64,000 bases of DNA from Agrobacterium vitis (GTDB lineage Bacteria > Pseudomonadota > Alphaproteobacteria > Rhizobiales > Rhizobiaceae): positions 851,001 through 915,000 of the forward strand of contig NZ_JACXXJ020000003.1 of assembly GCF_014926405.1 (NCBI RefSeq), given 5' to 3'. The notes beneath the pieces are model-generated. The model was not told the origin of the DNA. It saw only the letters and a program-made list of their open reading frames with translations, and made no database searches. Positions 61,242 through 64,000 of the stretch are shown here, in pieces; within the stretch, counting starts at the first letter, position 1, and every line of letters begins with the position of its first letter. The position numbers and the translations under genes are program-made.

Positions 61242-62639
61242 ATGGCCGGAACCTCTTTTCTCAGTGACCTGCTTTCGGGTGTCGCGGAACGCGGTCGCGC
61301 GCTGCTGTTTTCGGGATCGAAGGCACGCGACAGGGTCGTCGATACCGACATCGAAACCCTGTGTGAAATGCTGCTTTCAAGTCGCGGCGAAGCCTCGGGC
61401 ATGGCAATCGCGGCGGAAATCCTGGATCGCTGGAGCCGTTTCAATGCCGCAGAGGCCGTCCAGTTTCTGCACATGCTGTCTGACCGTTTCGGCGCGGAAG
61501 CCGCAGCGCTCGACAAGGCGATAGACGCCTATCGGACCGACAAAAGCCCGATGGCCGTCATCGCGCTGCACAATGCAGCAGAACCGCGCCGGCAGGAGCT
61601 TTTGCGCCGCCTCAACCTTGCGCCCAACGGCACGCAAAAGCTTGTCCGCATGCGCGAGCGATTGCTGGAGACCAAGGAGGATCGCGCCGATCTTGGCGCC
61701 GTCGATACCGATTTCGCCCATCTTTTCAGCTCCTGGTTCAACCGTGGCTTTCTGACGCTGCAACCCATCGACTGGACGACACCGGCGCATATCCTGGAAA
61801 AGATCATCAAATATGAGGCCGTACACGAGATTGCCGGGTGGGAAGAATTGCGCCGGCGGCTCGCACCGGCAGATCGGCGCTGCTTCGCCTTTTTTCATCC
61901 CCGCCTGCGCGATGACCCTCTCGTTTTCGTGGAAGTGGCGCTGACCCGCTCGATACCGAGTGCCATCGCCGATGTGCTGGACGAAAGCCGGGATCATATC
62001 GGCCCCGATAGCGCAACGACTGCGGTCTTCTATTCGATTTCCAACTGCCAGGACGGGCTTCGCGGCATTTCCTTCGGAAATTTTCTCATCAAGCAGGTGG
62101 TGGAAGATCTGCGGCGGGATCTTCCCCGCCTCAAGGAATTCGTCACGCTTTCGCCAGTTCCGGGTTTCGGGCGCTGGATTTCCAAGATCAGGGATCCGAA
62201 GTCCGGTTTCCCACTGTCGCCAGAAGATCGCAATACGCTGGCTTTGCTGGATGATCCGACATGGCCTGACGATAAGGCAAGGGCGGATGCCGTGGAGCGC
62301 GTACTGCTGCCGCTCGCGGCACGATATTTCATCACTGAGCGAACGCCAGACAATCGTCCGGTGGATCCCGTTGCCCGCTTCCACCTTGGCAATGGCGCCA
62401 GACTGGAGCGGCTTAATTTTCTGGGCGATCGTTCGGCAAAGGCGATGCGCCAGGCGCATGGGCTGATGGTCAACTACCTCTACAAGCTGGAGGACATCGA
62501 GACCAATCACGAGGCCCTGGCACAGCGCGGAGAAGTGGCAGCATCGCCAGCCGTTAAAGCCTTGCAGGGAAAAATCGAGCTGGGCCTTCCTGAAAAAACC
62601 AAGGATATCAAAAAAGCGGAGAGCCTGTCCGGTTCTTAA
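61242..62639 (+). CDS. matA: Malonyl-CoA decarboxylase
   Basis: 465 residues. Removes CO2 from malonyl-CoA to give acetyl-CoA. The catalytic-domain motifs of the family are visible: VHEIAGWEELRRRL, CFAFFHPRLRDDPLVFVEVA, FYSISNCQDGLRGISFGNFL and SPVPGFGRWI; the late HLGNGARLERLN holds the active-site His region. ATG 61242 follows GGAGGAATTTT. It is divergent from matR and 97 nt before matB. Confidence 0.94.
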   Translation: MAGTSFLSDLLSGVAERGRALLFSGSKARDRVVDTDIETLCEMLLSSRGEASGMAIAAEILDRWSRFNAAEAVQFLHMLSDRFGAEAAALDKAIDAYRTDKSPMAVIALHNAAEPRRQELLRRLNLAPNGTQKLVRMRERLLETKEDRADLGAVDTDFAHLFSSWFNRGFLTLQPIDWTTPAHILEKIIKYEAVHEIAGWEELRRRLAPADRRCFAFFHPRLRDDPLVFVEVALTRSIPSAIADVLDESRDHIGPDSATTAVFYSISNCQDGLRGISFGNFLIKQVVEDLRRDLPRLKEFVTLSPVPGFGRWISKIRDPKSGFPLSPEDRNTLALLDDPTWPDDKARADAVERVLLPLAARYFITERTPDNRPVDPVARFHLGNGARLERLNFLGDRSAKAMRQAHGLMVNYLYKLEDIETNHEALAQRGEVAASPAVKALQGKIELGLPEKTKDIKKAESLSGS

Positions 62640-62736
62640 ACAAACTGGAGAGAGACCCGCACGCTGCTTGGAGCCAGGACGGATTTACGGTCCACGGCAC
62701 AGACGGCGATCACCATGATCGGAGGAGTAGAGTCAT

Positions 62737-64000
62737 ATGAGCAACCATCTTTTTGATGCCATCAAAGCCGCAGCACGGCCCAGTTCACCATTCATTCTGA
62801 TCAATGGCGGAAGGATCTGGACGTATGACGATGCGATTGCGCTTTCCGGACAGATTGCTGGCGCTATTGCCAAGCTCGGCATTCAGCCCGGCGACCGGAT
62901 TGCCGTGCAGATCGAAAAAAGCCCGGAAGCACTGATCCTCTACTTGGCCTGCCTTCGCGCCGGTGCGGTCTACCTGCCGCTGAACACGGCCTATACGCTT
63001 GCCGAACTGGACTATTTCATTGGCGATGCCGAGCCGAAGCTGGTGGTTGTCTCCTCCTCCGCGCTGGACCCCATCAGAAAAGTGGCTGCCCCCTATGGAG
63101 CGCATGTCGAAACGCTGAATGCGGACGGCTCAGGCTCGCTGATCGATCTTGCCCGCATAGAACCGACCGATTTCGCCAATGTCGCCCGCGCGCCCGACGA
63201 TCTCGCCGCCATCCTTTATACGTCGGGAACAACCGGTCGCTCCAAGGGCGCGATGCTGACCCATGACAATCTCCTGTCGAATGCCTTGACCCTGCGCGAG
63301 TTCTGGCGCGTCACAAGCGATGACCGGCTGATCCACGCCCTGCCGATTTTCCATACGCACGGGCTGTTCGTCGCCACCAATGTGACCCTGCTGTCTGGCG
63401 CGTCAATGATCCTGTTGCCAAAATTCGATCCTGACGAAGTGCTGTCATTGATGCCGAATGCCACGCTTCTCATGGGTGTTCCGACCTTTTACGTGCGCCT
63501 CCTGCAAAGCCAGAAGCTGGACCGGGAGATCACCGCCAATATACGCCTTTTCATCTCCGGCTCGGCGCCTCTGCTGGCCGAAACCCATGTCGAGTTTGGC
63601 AAGCGCACCGGCAAAGCGATCCTTGAACGCTACGGCATGACCGAAACCAACATGAACACGTCCAATCCCTATGACGGAGACCGAGTTCCAGGAACCGTCG
63701 GCCTGCCGCTGCCGGACGTGACCGTGCGTATCACCGATCCCGCCAGCGGTGCCATTCTTCCAGCAGGCGAAACAGGGTCGATTGAAATCAAAGGACCGAA
63801 TGTCTTCAAGGGCTATTGGCGGATGCCTGAAAAGACCGCTGCTGAATTCACCGCGGACGGCTTCTTCATCAGCGGCGATCTCGGCAAGATCGATGAGAAC
63901 GGCTATGTCCATATCGTTGGGCGCGGCAAGGATCTGGTGATCTCAGGCGGATACAATATCTACCCCAAGGAAGTCGAAAGCGAAATCGACCAGCTTGAGG
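62737..64000 (+). CDS. matB: Malonyl-CoA synthetase, 3' end cut by window
   Basis: About 421 codons from ATG 62737 to the right edge without a stop. It is an acyl-AMP ligase that makes malonyl-CoA from malonate, CoA and ATP. Visible motifs: the phosphate-binding AILYTSGTTGRSKGAML, FHTHGLFV, the adenine-binding ERYGMTETNMNTSN and the hinge FFISGDLGKIDENGYVHIVG with GRGKDLVISGGYNIYP. GGAGGAGTAG precedes the start. With matA it converts malonate to acetyl-CoA; a matC carrier would be expected further right. Confidence 0.94.
   Translation, partial: MSNHLFDAIKAAARPSSPFILINGGRIWTYDDAIALSGQIAGAIAKLGIQPGDRIAVQIEKSPEALILYLACLRAGAVYLPLNTAYTLAELDYFIGDAEPKLVVVSSSALDPIRKVAAPYGAHVETLNADGSGSLIDLARIEPTDFANVARAPDDLAAILYTSGTTGRSKGAMLTHDNLLSNALTLREFWRVTSDDRLIHALPIFHTHGLFVATNVTLLSGASMILLPKFDPDEVLSLMPNATLLMGVPTFYVRLLQSQKLDREITANIRLFISGSAPLLAETHVEFGKRTGKAILERYGMTETNMNTSNPYDGDRVPGTVGLPLPDVTVRITDPASGAILPAGETGSIEIKGPNVFKGYWRMPEKTAAEFTADGFFISGDLGKIDENGYVHIVGRGKDLVISGGYNIYPKEVESEIDQLE

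Overview
The window reads as the chromosome or a large replicon of an alphaproteobacterium, most likely Rhizobiaceae (Rhizobium/Agrobacterium/Allorhizobium). The evidence is a matR-matA-matB malonate locus in the rhizobial layout, palindromic intergenic repeats of the rhizobial kind, high GC coding sequence, tightly overlapping operons (ATGA/TGATG junctions) and a very high density of ABC uptake systems. No rRNA, tRNA, CRISPR array, transposase or prophage gene was seen. All identifications come from reading the sequence; no database search was run.

Region 1 (1-18830) is a nucleobase-catabolism island. The minus-strand block 8528-1 encodes adenine deaminase, a LysR regulator, a two-subunit TPP-dependent 2-oxoacid decarboxylase-like enzyme, a GMC oxidoreductase, an 8-oxoguanine-deaminase-like amidohydrolase, an oxygenase with the Rieske-oxygenase iron site but no Rieske cluster, and a xanthine-dehydrogenase-type FAD subunit cut by the window edge. 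A second minus-strand unit (10330-8720) encodes a degenerate acylphosphatase-like protein, a free-standing Rieske [2Fe-2S] protein and a GST-like protein. Divergent from it is a BMP-type (purine nucleoside family) ABC importer with a good sigma-54 promoter candidate, followed by a second Rieske-less oxygenase paralogue, guanine deaminase and an FNT-family channel. The split oxygenase (two catalytic paralogues, one Rieske carrier, one GST-like protein) parallels the NdmC/NdmD/NdmE caffeine N-demethylase arrangement and is the strongest candidate here for an undescribed system, perhaps acting on alkylated or oxidised purines.

Region 2 (18847-29552) holds a ROK regulator divergent from a GH2 beta-galactosidase, then a probable pyrimidine-type locus: a cytosine-deaminase-like amidohydrolase, LysR regulator, isopenicillin-N-synthase-family 2-oxoglutarate/Fe(II) oxygenase and an NMT1/THI5-type ABC importer.

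Region 3 (30003-37753) is a carbohydrate operon (Gfo/Idh/MocA oxidoreductase, xylose-isomerase-like TIM barrel, MalEFGK-type importer) under a divergent LacI regulator with a perfect 14-bp operator. Region 4 (37890-43987) has a complete sulfate importer (sbp-cysT-cysW-cysA), an FHS-family sugar symporter and a secreted SnoaL-like protein. Region 5 (44150-48872) is a two-component cluster in which the hybrid kinase has an apparent one-base insertion in an A7 tract that destroys the end of its receiver domain.

Region 6 (48891-60354) is a peptide-type ABC importer operon carrying a hydantoinase/oxoprolinase-type protein and two DUF917 (S-methyl-thiohydantoin desulfurase-like) proteins, apparently controlled by a MalT-like LuxR regulator through helically phased direct repeats. 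Region 7 (60424-64000) is matR divergent from matA and matB (malonate to malonyl-CoA to acetyl-CoA), with a TCTTGTATACAAGA operator; matB runs off the right edge.
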